Source: Virgibacillus salarius (GTDB lineage Bacteria; Bacillota; Bacilli; Bacillales; Amphibacillaceae). From it: a stretch of 64,000 nt of DNA. Of the stretch, positions 38,649-46,654 are shown one piece after another. The position numbers were made by a program, and so were the translations under genes. Each line of letters opens with the position of its first letter. Positions within the stretch are counted from its first letter, which is position 1. The stretch lies in contig NZ_BAAACY010000019.1 in NCBI RefSeq assembly GCF_039521925.1, positions 1 through 64,000 on the forward strand, written 5' to 3'. Below the pieces are notes generated by a model that was given only the letters and a program-made list of their open reading frames with translations, ran no database searches and was not told the DNA's origin.

Positions 38649-39017
38649 ATGATTCAACAAGAAACTCGTTTGAAAGTCGCAGATAACTCTGGTGCTCGTG
38701 AATTGCTAACCATTAAAGTATTGGGTGGATCAGGACGTAAAACAGCTAATATCGGTGATGTTATTGTATGTACTGTAAAAGAAGCAACACCAGGAGGCGT
38801 TGTCAAAAAAGGTGACGTTGTTAAAGCTGTTATTGTTCGTTCGAAGTCTGGTGCACGCCGTAAAGATGGGTCATATATTCGTTTTGATGAAAATGCAGCG
38901 GTAATCATCCGTGATGATAAAAGTCCAAGAGGAACTCGTATCTTCGGACCAGTCGCACGTGAATTACGTGATGCAAAATTCATGAAAATCGTATCTCTTG
39001 CTCCAGAAGTATTATAA
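38649..39017 (+). CDS. rplN: 50S ribosomal protein L14
   Basis: The 122-residue protein begins MIQQETRLKVADNSGAREL and ends FMKIVSLAPEVL, both standard for L14. It forms an intersubunit bridge and is the docking site of the silencing factor RsfS. The ribosome-binding site is GAAGGGAGGT. Confidence 0.97.
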   Translation: MIQQETRLKVADNSGARELLTIKVLGGSGRKTANIGDVIVCTVKEATPGGVVKKGDVVKAVIVRSKSGARRKDGSYIRFDENAAVIIRDDKSPRGTRIFGPVARELRDAKFMKIVSLAPEVL

Positions 39018-39052
39018 GCTAAAAATTAGCCTTGTTAGGAGGTGCGTTAAGC

Positions 39053-39364
39053 ATGCATGTAAAAAAAGGTGATAAAGTTAAAGTAATTTCCGGCAAAGAC
39101 CGTGGAAAAGAAGGTACTATCTTAGAAGCATACCCGAAAAAGGATCGTGTGCTAGTTGAAGGAATTAATATGATTAAAAAACATGCCAAACCTTCTCAAG
39201 AAAACCCGCAGGGCGGTATTCTTAATCAAGAAGCACCAATCCATGTTTCTAACGTAATGCCGATAGATCCTAAATCCGGTGAACCAACTCGTGTTGGGCA
39301 TGAAGTACGTGATGGAAAGAAAGTCCGCATCGCTAAAAAATCCGGTGAAGCATTAGATAAATAG
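39053..39364 (+). CDS. rplX: 50S ribosomal protein L24
   Basis: The 103-residue protein has an N-terminal KOW motif (KKGDKVKVISGKDRGKEGTI). It starts 50S assembly. ATG 39053 is preferred, behind TAGGAGGTGCG; the frame is open back to 39032 but that part is the ribosome-binding site. Confidence 0.96.
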   Translation: MHVKKGDKVKVISGKDRGKEGTILEAYPKKDRVLVEGINMIKKHAKPSQENPQGGILNQEAPIHVSNVMPIDPKSGEPTRVGHEVRDGKKVRIAKKSGEALDK

Positions 39365-39388
39365 GTTCAGCGAAAGGAGGGCGACATG

Positions 39389-39928
39389 ATGAATCAACTT
39401 AAAAATAAATACCAAGATGAAATAGTACCATCTTTGATGAATAAATTTAACTATGAATCTGTGATGCAAGTACCAGCAATCGAGAAGATTGTCATCAACA
39501 TGGGTGTTGGTGATGCAGTACAGAACTCAAAAGCTTTGGATAACGCTGTCGAAGAGCTTTCATTAATTTCTGGTCAAAAGCCAATGATAACTCGTGCAAA
39601 GAAATCTATCGCTGGTTTCCGTCTCCGTGAAGGAATGCCAATCGGTGCTAAAGTAACCCTTCGCGGTGAGCGTATGTACGAATTTCTTCAAAAGCTAATT
39701 GCAGTATCACTTCCACGTGTACGTGACTTCCGTGGTATTTCTAAAAAAGCTTTTGATGGTCGTGGAAACTACACATTAGGTGTTAAAGAACAACTAATTT
39801 TCCCAGAAATTAACTATGATAAAGTTAACAAAGTACGTGGTATGGATATTGTTATCGTAACAAGCTCCAATACTGACGAAGAAGCTCGTGAACTTCTGGC
39901 TCAGCTAGGCATGCCTTTCCAAAAGTAA
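39389..39928 (+). CDS. rplE: 50S ribosomal protein L5
   Basis: The 179-residue protein matches L5 (YESVMQVPAIEKIVINMGVG and VRDFRGISKKAFDGRGNYTL), which contacts 5S rRNA and P-site tRNA. Two ATG codons are adjacent; the second (39389) is best spaced from AAAGGAGG and gives the B. subtilis length. Confidence 0.96.
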   Translation: MNQLKNKYQDEIVPSLMNKFNYESVMQVPAIEKIVINMGVGDAVQNSKALDNAVEELSLISGQKPMITRAKKSIAGFRLREGMPIGAKVTLRGERMYEFLQKLIAVSLPRVRDFRGISKKAFDGRGNYTLGVKEQLIFPEINYDKVNKVRGMDIVIVTSSNTDEEARELLAQLGMPFQK

Positions 39929-39958
39929 ACGAAAGAGCTAATACAAGGAGGGAAAATA

Positions 39959-40144
39959 GTGGCTAAAAAATCAATGATTGCAAAACAAAAACGTCCACAA
40001 AAGTACCAAGTACGTGAATATACACGTTGTGAACGTTGTGGCCGTCCACATTCTGTAATCCGTAAATTTAAACTTTGCCGTATTTGTTTCCGTGAACTTG
40101 CCTATAAAGGTCAAATTCCTGGTGTCAAAAAAGCAAGCTGGTAA
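39959..40144 (+). CDS. rpsN: 30S ribosomal protein S14, zinc-type (S14Z)
   Basis: The 61-residue protein has four cysteines (CERC and CRIC), so it is the zinc-binding short S14 form. The start is GTG 39959 behind AAGGAGGGAAAATA. In Bacilli the cluster copy is zinc-dependent, and a zinc-free paralogue is often elsewhere. Confidence 0.97.
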   Translation: MAKKSMIAKQKRPQKYQVREYTRCERCGRPHSVIRKFKLCRICFRELAYKGQIPGVKKASW

Positions 40145-40173
40145 ACCCCGATTCGGGAAGGAGGTAATGATTA

Positions 40174-40572
40174 ATGGTTATGACAGATCCAATCGCAGAT
40201 ATGCTAACTCGTATTCGTAATGCTAACATGGTAAAACATGAAAAGTTAGAGCTTCCGGCTTCTACAATCAAAAAAGAGATCGCTGATATCTTGAAACGTG
40301 AAGGTTTTGTTTCTGACTATGAGCTTGTTGAAGATAACAAGCAAGGCGTTCTGCGTATTTTCCTTAAATACGGTACAAACGAAGAGCGAGTTATTACAGG
40401 TATAAAACGAATTAGTAAACCAGGTTTACGTGTTTACGCAAAAGCTAATGAGGTACCACGTGTACTTAACGGATTAGGTATTGCTATCGTTTCAACTTCT
40501 AAAGGAGTGCTTTCAGACAAAGAAGCGCGTTCTCAAGCAGTTGGTGGCGAAGTACTTGCATATGTCTGGTAA
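40174..40572 (+). CDS. rpsH: 30S ribosomal protein S8
   Basis: The 132-residue protein begins MVMTDPIADMLTRIRNANMV and ends GEVLAYVW, both canonical. S8 binds 16S helix 21, and in E. coli represses the spc operon. The ribosome-binding site GAAGGAGGTAATGA is near perfect. Confidence 0.97.
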   Translation: MVMTDPIADMLTRIRNANMVKHEKLELPASTIKKEIADILKREGFVSDYELVEDNKQGVLRIFLKYGTNEERVITGIKRISKPGLRVYAKANEVPRVLNGLGIAIVSTSKGVLSDKEARSQAVGGEVLAYVW

Positions 40573-40603
40573 TTGATTATTTAATGATGAGGAGGTGCAT
40601 GGA

Positions 40604-41140
40604 ATGTCTCGTATAGGACTTAAACCGATTGAAATTCCCCAAGGTGTAGAAGTTAAACTGGAAGGTAATGTTGTTTCAGTTAAAGGACCTAAAGGTGAGT
40701 TAACACGAAATCTACATCCAGATATTAAAGTTAATATGGAGGATAATGTGATTACGCTAGAGCGTCCAAGTGATCACAAAGACCACCGCGCATTACACGG
40801 TACTACTCGAAGCCTTATCAACAACATGGTTGAAGGAGTAAGTAAAGGATTTGAGAAGTCTCTTGAAATTATCGGGGTTGGTTACCGTGCGCAAAAACAA
40901 GGTAACAAAGTAGTGATTAACGCTGGTTACTCACATCCTGTTGAATTAGACCCTGTTGACGGTATCGAAATTGATGTACCAAAAAACACACAAGTTATTG
41001 TTAAAGGTATTGATAAAGAGTTGGTTGGAGCGGTTGCTTCTAATATTAGAGCAATTCGTCCGCCAGAACCGTATAAAGGTAAAGGTATTCGTTACGAAGG
41101 TGAATACGTACGTCGTAAAGAAGGTAAAACTGCTAAGTAA
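40604..41140 (+). CDS. rplF: 50S ribosomal protein L6
   Basis: The 178-residue protein begins SRIGLKPIEIPQGVEVK and has the C-terminal GKGIRYEGEYVRRKEGK. It lies near the sarcin-ricin loop. ATG 40604 behind GAGGAGGTGC is chosen over ATG 40595, which overlaps the site. Confidence 0.97.
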   Translation: MSRIGLKPIEIPQGVEVKLEGNVVSVKGPKGELTRNLHPDIKVNMEDNVITLERPSDHKDHRALHGTTRSLINNMVEGVSKGFEKSLEIIGVGYRAQKQGNKVVINAGYSHPVELDPVDGIEIDVPKNTQVIVKGIDKELVGAVASNIRAIRPPEPYKGKGIRYEGEYVRRKEGKTAK

Positions 41141-41172
41141 GAATAGTTAGGGAGCAGAAAGGAGTGACCTAA

Positions 41173-41535
41173 ATGATTACAAAACCTGACAAAAATGTTA
41201 TACGTAAAAGAAGACATGCACGTGTACGTAAGAGTCTTTTTGGTACACAGGAGCGTCCTCGTTTAAACGTATATCGTTCAAATAAACACATCTATGTACA
41301 ATTAATTGATGATCTCAATGGATCTACTGTTGCAAGTGCTTCAACGAAAGACAACGAAATTAATGTTGAATCTACAAGTAATGTAGAAGCAGCAAAGCAG
41401 GTCGGAGAAATGATCGCTAAACGTGCTCAGGATAAAGGTTACAAATCGGTTGTATTTGATCGCGGAGGCTACCTTTATCATGGTCGTGTGAAGGCTTTAG
41501 CAGACGCTGCAAGAGAAGCAGGTCTTGAATTTTAA
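41173..41535 (+). CDS. rplR: 50S ribosomal protein L18
   Basis: The 120-residue protein has a basic N-terminus (RKRRHARVRKSLFGTQERPR) and the end VFDRGGYLYHGRVKALADAA. It delivers 5S rRNA to the 50S subunit with L5. Length is typical. Confidence 0.97.
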   Translation: MITKPDKNVIRKRRHARVRKSLFGTQERPRLNVYRSNKHIYVQLIDDLNGSTVASASTKDNEINVESTSNVEAAKQVGEMIAKRAQDKGYKSVVFDRGGYLYHGRVKALADAAREAGLEF

Positions 41536-41555
41536 TCGATAAAGGAGGGACATAC

Positions 41556-42059
41556 ATGAGTAAAAACATTGATCCGAACAAATTAGATCTAGAAGAACGC
41601 GTTGTTACGGTCAACCGTGTTGCAAAAGTTGTAAAGGGTGGACGTCGTTTCCGTTTCGCAGCTCTAGTTGTAGTCGGAGATAAGAATGGTCATGTAGGTT
41701 TTGGTACAGGAAAAGCGCAAGAGGTACCAGAAGCAATTAAAAAAGCAGTTGACGATGCTAAGAAAAATTTAATTACAGTACCGATCGTTGGAACCACAAT
41801 TCCGCATGAAATTCATGGTCAATTTGGTTCTGGTAATGTATTATTAAAACCAGCTGCAGAAGGTACAGGAGTTATCTCTGGTGGCCCAGTTCGTGCCATC
41901 TTGGAACTTGCTGGTGTAGGTGATATACTAACTAAATCACTAGGTTCAAATACACCAATTAATATGATTCGTGCAACATTGAATGGACTAACAAACTTGA
42001 AGCGTGCAGAAGACGTAGCAAAACTACGCGGGAAGTCTGTAGAAGAACTGTTAGGATAA
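41556..42059 (+). CDS. rpsE: 30S ribosomal protein S5
   Basis: The 167-residue protein contains RVAKVVKGGRRFRFAALVVV, the spectinomycin-contact loop, with wild-type-looking Lys-Gly-Gly, then GHVGFGTGKAQEVPEAIKKA. It helps set decoding accuracy. The ribosome-binding site is AAAGGAGGGA. Confidence 0.97.
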   Translation: MSKNIDPNKLDLEERVVTVNRVAKVVKGGRRFRFAALVVVGDKNGHVGFGTGKAQEVPEAIKKAVDDAKKNLITVPIVGTTIPHEIHGQFGSGNVLLKPAAEGTGVISGGPVRAILELAGVGDILTKSLGSNTPINMIRATLNGLTNLKRAEDVAKLRGKSVEELLG

Positions 42060-42072
42060 GGAGGGAACTGTT

Positions 42073-42255
42073 ATGTCTAAAAAACTAGAAATCACCCTCA
42101 CGCGCAGTGTTATTGGTGGAACAGAAGGTCAAAAGAAAACTGTTCAAGCACTAGGACTTAAAAAAATTCGTCAATCTGTTGTTCATGAAGATACGCCAGC
42201 TCTTCGTGGTATGGTTAATAAAGTATCTCATTTAATAGCGGTTAAAGAAGTTTAA
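42073..42255 (+). CDS. rpmD: 50S ribosomal protein L30
   Basis: The 60-residue protein (KLEITLTRSVIGGTEGQKKT) is the short bacterial L30. It starts 13 bases after rpsE with GGAGGGAA upstream. Confidence 0.97.
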   Translation: MSKKLEITLTRSVIGGTEGQKKTVQALGLKKIRQSVVHEDTPALRGMVNKVSHLIAVKEV

Positions 42256-42287
42256 ATACGAAATTAGCGTAAAGAGGAGGTGCTCGC

Positions 42288-42728
42288 ATGAAACTTCATG
42301 AATTGAAGGCTGCAGAAGGTACACGTAAAAATCGTAATCGTGTAGGTCGTGGTATGTCATCAGGTAACGGTAAAACATCCGGTCGTGGACATAAAGGTCA
42401 AAAAGCACGTTCTGGCGGTGGAACTCGTCCGGGCTTTGAAGGTGGTCAAATGCCACTATTTCAACGTCTGCCAAAACGAGGATTTACAAACATTCACCGT
42501 AAAGAATTTGCAATTGTAAACCTGGATACTTTAAATCGTTTTGAAGACGGCACAGAAATTACACCTGAGCTATTACTGGAAGAAGGTGTCGTAAGCAAAC
42601 TTAAAGCCGGTATTAAAGTACTTGGCAATGGTGCTATCGAAAAGAAACTAACAGTAAAAGCTCACAAGTTCTCTGCTTCAGCGAAAGAAGCAATAGAGGC
42701 AGCGGGCGGTAAAACAGAGGTGATTTAA
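42288..42728 (+). CDS. rplO: 50S ribosomal protein L15
   Basis: The 146-residue protein has the glycine- and lysine-rich N-terminal extension (GRGMSSGNGKTSGRGHKGQK) that threads into 23S rRNA. Its stop overlaps the secY start (TAATG), coupling the two. Confidence 0.97.
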   Translation: MKLHELKAAEGTRKNRNRVGRGMSSGNGKTSGRGHKGQKARSGGGTRPGFEGGQMPLFQRLPKRGFTNIHRKEFAIVNLDTLNRFEDGTEITPELLLEEGVVSKLKAGIKVLGNGAIEKKLTVKAHKFSASAKEAIEAAGGKTEVI

Positions 42729-44023
42729 TGTTCCGTACAATCTCCAATTTTATGCGCGTAGGTGACATTAGGCGGAAAATAATTTTCACATTATTGATGT
42801 TGGTTGTCTTCCGTCTAGGCACATTTATTCCTGTGCCATTTACAGATAAGCTAGCAATCGATCAATTGATGAACCAGCAAAACGTATTTGGATTTCTGAA
42901 TACATTTGGTGGGGGAGCCTTACAAAACTTCTCCATTTTTGCCATGGGAATTATGCCTTATATTACGGCATCAATTATTATGCAATTATTGCAGATGGAT
43001 GTTGTACCCAAATTTGCTGAATGGAAAAAGCAAGGGGATGCAGGCCGAAAGAAATTAGCGCAGGTTACGCGTTACGGTACGATTGTCCTTGCGTTTATCC
43101 AAGCAATTGCAATGTCTATTGGCTTTAATGCGATGGCAGGTGGTTTGCTAATTGCTGACCCTGGAATAATGAAGTTTCTTGTTATTGCTATTGTGTTAAC
43201 AAGTGGAACTGCATTCCTGATGTGGTTAGGTGAACAAATCACTGCGAATGGAGTAGGTAACGGAATTTCCATCATTATTTTTGCAGGTATCGTAGCAGCA
43301 GTACCGAATGGAATTAAACAATTATACAGCCAGTATTTTATAAATCCTGGTGATGATTTGTTTATTAACATTGTTATTGTTGCCTTAATTGCTTTGGTAG
43401 TTGTAGCAGTGACAGTTGGAGTAATTTTCATTCAACAGGCATTGCGAAAAATACCTATACAATATGCCAAAAAACTTGTAAATCGCTCTCCAGTTGGCGG
43501 GCACTCTACACATTTACCGTTAAAAGTAAATGCTGCTGGGGTAATTCCAGTCATTTTCGCGATTGCATTTATCATGGCACCTAGTACGGTTGCCAGTTTC
43601 TTTGAAGGTAATCAGATTGCAGCAACAATTCAACGTATATTCGATTATACGCAGCCAACAGGTATGGTTATTTATGTAGCATTAATTATTGCTTTCACTT
43701 ATTTCTATACATTTGTTCAAGTGAATCCTGAACAAATGGCTGAGAATTTACAAAAACAAGGTGGCTACATTCCGGGCATTCGTCCTGGTAAGAATACGGA
43801 AACGTATTTGACAAGAGTCTTATATCGTTTAACATTCGTAGGCGCGCTGTTTTTAGCAGCTGTATCTGTACTACCAATCGCCCTAGGTGGAATAGCCGAT
43901 CTACCTGCGTCTATACAAATTGGCGGCACAAGCTTACTTATCGTTGTAGGTGTTGCCCTGCAAACGATGAAACAATTGGAAAGTCAGTTGGTAAAGCGTC
44001 ACTACAAAGGGTTTATAAAGTAA
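42728..44023 (+). CDS. secY: SecY, core subunit of the protein translocase
   Basis: The 431-residue membrane protein has about ten transmembrane helices and the conserved segments LGTFIPVPF, the plug region FGGGALQNFSIFAMGIMPYI and cytoplasmic loop C5 (QQGGYIPGIRPG-like KQGGYIPGIRPGKNTETYL). SecE is encoded at 16171 in this window. It sits between rplO and adk as in all Bacilli. Confidence 0.97.
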   Translation: MFRTISNFMRVGDIRRKIIFTLLMLVVFRLGTFIPVPFTDKLAIDQLMNQQNVFGFLNTFGGGALQNFSIFAMGIMPYITASIIMQLLQMDVVPKFAEWKKQGDAGRKKLAQVTRYGTIVLAFIQAIAMSIGFNAMAGGLLIADPGIMKFLVIAIVLTSGTAFLMWLGEQITANGVGNGISIIIFAGIVAAVPNGIKQLYSQYFINPGDDLFINIVIVALIALVVVAVTVGVIFIQQALRKIPIQYAKKLVNRSPVGGHSTHLPLKVNAAGVIPVIFAIAFIMAPSTVASFFEGNQIAATIQRIFDYTQPTGMVIYVALIIAFTYFYTFVQVNPEQMAENLQKQGGYIPGIRPGKNTETYLTRVLYRLTFVGALFLAAVSVLPIALGGIADLPASIQIGGTSLLIVVGVALQTMKQLESQLVKRHYKGFIK

Positions 44024-44056
44024 TTTTTGCTGACAATGAGAGCGAGGGGAAAATTG

Positions 44057-44701
44057 TTGAACTTGATTTTAATGGGTCTGCCAGGTGCTGGTAAAGGTAC
44101 GCAGGCTGAGAAAATAAATGAAAAATATAACATCCCTCATATTTCAACAGGAGATATGTTCCGTTTAGCTATTAAAGAGGGAACAGACCTAGGAAAGAAA
44201 GCAAAAGAATATATGGATCAAGGCGAACTTGTTCCAGATGAAGTTACGATTGGGATTGTCAGAGAACGCTTGGGTAAGGATGATTGTAAGAATGGCTTTC
44301 TATTAGATGGTTTTCCAAGGACAATCGCTCAAGCAGAAGCCTTACAGGACTTATTGCAAGATATGGATCAATCCATTGATTACGTACTTCATGTAGATGT
44401 ACCGGAAGAAAAATTAGTGGAGCGTCTAACTGGTCGTAGAATTTGTCCGACATGCGGAGCAACTTATCATGTAGTTTATAACCCGCCTAAGGAAGATGGG
44501 GTCTGTGATAAGGATGGTTCACAATTAATCCAACGTGATGATGATAAAGCCGATACGGTGAAAACTCGTTTATCTGTAAATATGGAGCAAACCAAACCGT
44601 TATTGGATTTTTACGAGGATAGAGGATATCTTGTAACTGTCAATGGAGATAAGGATATTGATGAAGTATTTCAAGATATTCAGTCAAAAATTGAAAAATA
44701 A
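44057..44701 (+). CDS. adk: Adenylate kinase
   Basis: The 214-residue enzyme interconverts ATP + AMP and 2 ADP. The P-loop GLPGAGKGT spans residues 7-15. The LID carries a zinc site of the Gram-positive Cys-Cys-Cys-Asp type: Cys130, Cys133, Cys150 and Asp153. The start is TTG 44057, seven bases after GAGGGG; readings from 44027 add a non-conserved tail. In B. subtilis map follows, but it is absent here. Confidence 0.95.
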   Translation: MNLILMGLPGAGKGTQAEKINEKYNIPHISTGDMFRLAIKEGTDLGKKAKEYMDQGELVPDEVTIGIVRERLGKDDCKNGFLLDGFPRTIAQAEALQDLLQDMDQSIDYVLHVDVPEEKLVERLTGRRICPTCGATYHVVYNPPKEDGVCDKDGSQLIQRDDDKADTVKTRLSVNMEQTKPLLDFYEDRGYLVTVNGDKDIDEVFQDIQSKIEK

Positions 44702-44968
44702 GCATCTTAACTGTATTTAAGCGCACGAGGGATGCAATTCTAATTGTTAAAAGTTATAATTAGTCGAGAGTAACATACGCATAAACGTGTATTACTTCAT
44801 AATAAAGTGACACAGGATGAAAAGTGAGTAAACCTTTTTCCTATTTTTAGTTGTTCTAAGGGTGGATAAAGAGTACGAAGAAGTTCGATAATACGTCTTT
44901 ACCGGACCTTTGGGACATCATCTAAAAGGTAGCCATATAAACTATAGCCTAAGTGAAGGTGATCGTTG

Positions 44969-45304
44969 TTGAACGAAGATGATTCGATTCCGCTAATAGG
45001 TCAAGTTGTTCGTATTATGCAAGGACGTGAAGCGGGTCAATACGCATTAGTAATTAAAATTATCGATGAAAAGTATGTCTTGCTTGCAGATGGGGAAAAA
45101 CGTAAATATGATCGACCAAAGAAAAAGAATCTGCATCATATTGAAAGAATGGATTATATTTCTCCAGAAGTCCAAAACAGCCTTCTAGAAACTGGTCGTG
45201 TCACAAATGGTAAATTACGATTTGCCATAGCTAAATTTGTCAATGAAGTTGTGACTGATTTGAAGAAGGGAGATCAACACGATGGCGAAAGACGATGTAA
45301 TTGA
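44969..45304 (+). CDS. KOW-domain RNA-binding protein (YbzG-like, L14e/L27e type)
   Basis: The 111-residue protein has an N-terminal KOW motif (IGQVVRIMQGREAGQYALVI) followed by VLLADGEKRKYDRPKKKNLHH, as in small KOW proteins of Bacilli found beside infA. Its job is unknown; a ribosome-linked role is inferred. The start is TTG 44969 or TTG 44966, after GAAGGTGAT. Its end overlaps infA by 23 bases. B. subtilis places map just upstream; here 264 bases without a gene separate it from adk. Confidence 0.82.
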   Translation: MNEDDSIPLIGQVVRIMQGREAGQYALVIKIIDEKYVLLADGEKRKYDRPKKKNLHHIERMDYISPEVQNSLLETGRVTNGKLRFAIAKFVNEVVTDLKKGDQHDGERRCN

Positions 45305-45500
45305 AGTGGAAGGAACCGTAACAGAAACGTTGCCAAATGCGATGTTTAATGTAGAATTGGAAAATGGTCATACAGTATTAGCCCATGTTTCTGGTAAAAT
45401 TCGTATGCATTTTATTCGCATTCTTCCTGGCGATAAAGTAACGGTTGAACTTTCTCCGTATGATTTAACTAGAGGACGAATTACGTACCGTTATAAATAA
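45282..45500 (+). CDS. infA: Translation initiation factor IF-1
   Basis: The 72-residue OB-fold protein begins AKDDVIEVEGTVTETLPNAM and ends LTRGRITYRYK, both canonical. IF-1 blocks the A site during initiation. It starts inside the end of the KOW gene, with GAAGGGAGAT as its site. Confidence 0.97.
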   Translation: MAKDDVIEVEGTVTETLPNAMFNVELENGHTVLAHVSGKIRMHFIRILPGDKVTVELSPYDLTRGRITYRYK

Positions 45501-45529
45501 GCTCTGCTCCATTAAAGGAGGTAAAGATG

Positions 45530-45643
45530 ATGAAAGTAAGAGCATCAGTAAAACCCATTTGTGAAAAATGTAAAGTTATTAAACGAAATGGTAAAGTAAT
45601 GGTAATTTGTGAAAATCCGAAGCATAAGCAAAAACAAGGTTAA
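45530..45643 (+). CDS. rpmJ: 50S ribosomal protein L36
   Basis: The 37-residue protein, too short for the usual ORF cut-off, reads MKVRASVKPICEKCKVIKR and ends KHKQKQG. The zinc ligands Cys11, Cys14, Cys27 and His32 are all present. ATG 45530 is best spaced from AAAGGAGGTA; ATG 45527 is adjacent. Confidence 0.96.
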   Translation: MKVRASVKPICEKCKVIKRNGKVMVICENPKHKQKQG

Positions 45644-45666
45644 GAAATTGGAGGTGTTTGAAAGCT

Positions 45667-46032
45667 ATGGCACGTATTGCAGGTATTGATATTCCACGTG
45701 ATAAACGTGTAGTTATTTCACTAACCTATATTTATGGTATTGGAAAAAACACTGCACAAAATATCCTTAAAGAAGCAGGCGTTTCCGAAGACACACGCGT
45801 ACGCGACCTTACAGAGGATGAATTAGGAAGAATCCGTAAAGCAACGGACGAATATACAATTGAAGGTGACCTTCGTCGTGAAGTATCCCTTAATATTAAA
45901 CGCCTAATCGAAATCGGCTCTTATCGCGGTATCCGTCATCGTCGTGGGCTTCCTGTTCGTGGACAGAAAACAAAAAATAATTCACGTACACGTAAAGGAC
46001 CACGTCGTACGATCGCTAATAAGAAGAAATAA
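45667..46032 (+). CDS. rpsM: 30S ribosomal protein S13
   Basis: The 121-residue protein begins ARIAGIDIPRDKRVVISLTY and ends with the basic tail RTRKGPRRTIANKKK. It contacts P-site tRNA and the 50S bridge. ATG 45667 lies behind GGAGGTGTTTG; an upstream ATG three codons earlier is not conserved. Confidence 0.97.
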   Translation: MARIAGIDIPRDKRVVISLTYIYGIGKNTAQNILKEAGVSEDTRVRDLTEDELGRIRKATDEYTIEGDLRREVSLNIKRLIEIGSYRGIRHRRGLPVRGQKTKNNSRTRKGPRRTIANKKK

Positions 46033-46051
46033 CGAAAAGGAGGTATAATCT

Positions 46052-46441
46052 ATGGCACGTAAAACTAATACACGTAAACGTCGTGTGAAAAAGAATATTG
46101 AGTCAGGTATTGCACATATCCGTTCAACGTTCAACAACACAATTGTAACGATTACGGACACACAAGGTAACTCTCTTGGATGGAGTTCAGCTGGTGCACT
46201 TGGCTTTAAAGGCTCACGTAAATCTACACCTTTTGCTGCACAAATGGCAGCTGAAACTGCTGCTAAGTCTGCAATTGACAATGGCATGAAAACACTTGAA
46301 GTAACGGTTAAAGGACCTGGAGCTGGCCGTGAAGCAGCTATCCGTTCACTTCAAGCAGCAGGATTGGAAGTTACTGCAATTAAGGACGTAACTCCAGTTC
46401 CTCACAACGGTTGTCGCCCACCAAAACGTCGTCGTGTATAA
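46052..46441 (+). CDS. rpsK: 30S ribosomal protein S11
   Basis: The 129-residue protein has the core GIAHIRSTFNNTIVTITDTQ and the C-terminal PVPHNGCRPPKRRRV. It lines the mRNA exit. The ribosome-binding site is AAAAGGAGGTATAAT. Confidence 0.97.
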   Translation: MARKTNTRKRRVKKNIESGIAHIRSTFNNTIVTITDTQGNSLGWSSAGALGFKGSRKSTPFAAQMAAETAAKSAIDNGMKTLEVTVKGPGAGREAAIRSLQAAGLEVTAIKDVTPVPHNGCRPPKRRRV

Positions 46442-46457
46442 TTATACCGTATATAAT

Positions 46458-46486
46458 TTGTCACCCTGTCTATAATGGGTTATGAT
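46458..46486 (+). promoter_or_regulatory. Internal promoter before rpoA
   Basis: TTGTCA (46458-46463), exactly 17 bases, then TATGAT (46481-46486). It would give RpoA and L17 a supply independent of the long upstream operon. Confidence 0.65.
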
Positions 46487-46497
46487 AGCTAAAAGTG

Positions 46498-46621
46498 TAA
46501 AGGAGTATATCTCCTTTAGCGAACAGCATCCGAGAGACAAGAACATACGAAAGAACTACAGGTAGTGCAGAAACGCCAACTGCCTATTTGAGGAATTTCG
46601 GTTAGACAGCTGGTCTAACCG
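46498..46621 (+). promoter_or_regulatory. Structured rpoA leader with two perfect hairpins
   Basis: Hairpin 1 is TAAAGGAG/CTCCTTTA (46498-46518) with a five-base loop. Hairpin 2 is CGGTTAGAC/GTCTAACCG (46599-46621) with a five-base loop and lies 18 bases before the rpoA ribosome-binding site. Neither has a proper terminator tail. They suggest a protein- or RNA-binding leader. Confidence 0.6.
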
Positions 46622-46654
46622 GGGTTTCGACGTTTTAAAGGAGGGTTTTATTGA

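Noticed and set aside
43072..43431. 119-codon reverse ORF within secY
   Set aside because: It is a shadow frame with repetitive hydrophobic and Thr-rich content opposite transmembrane helices.
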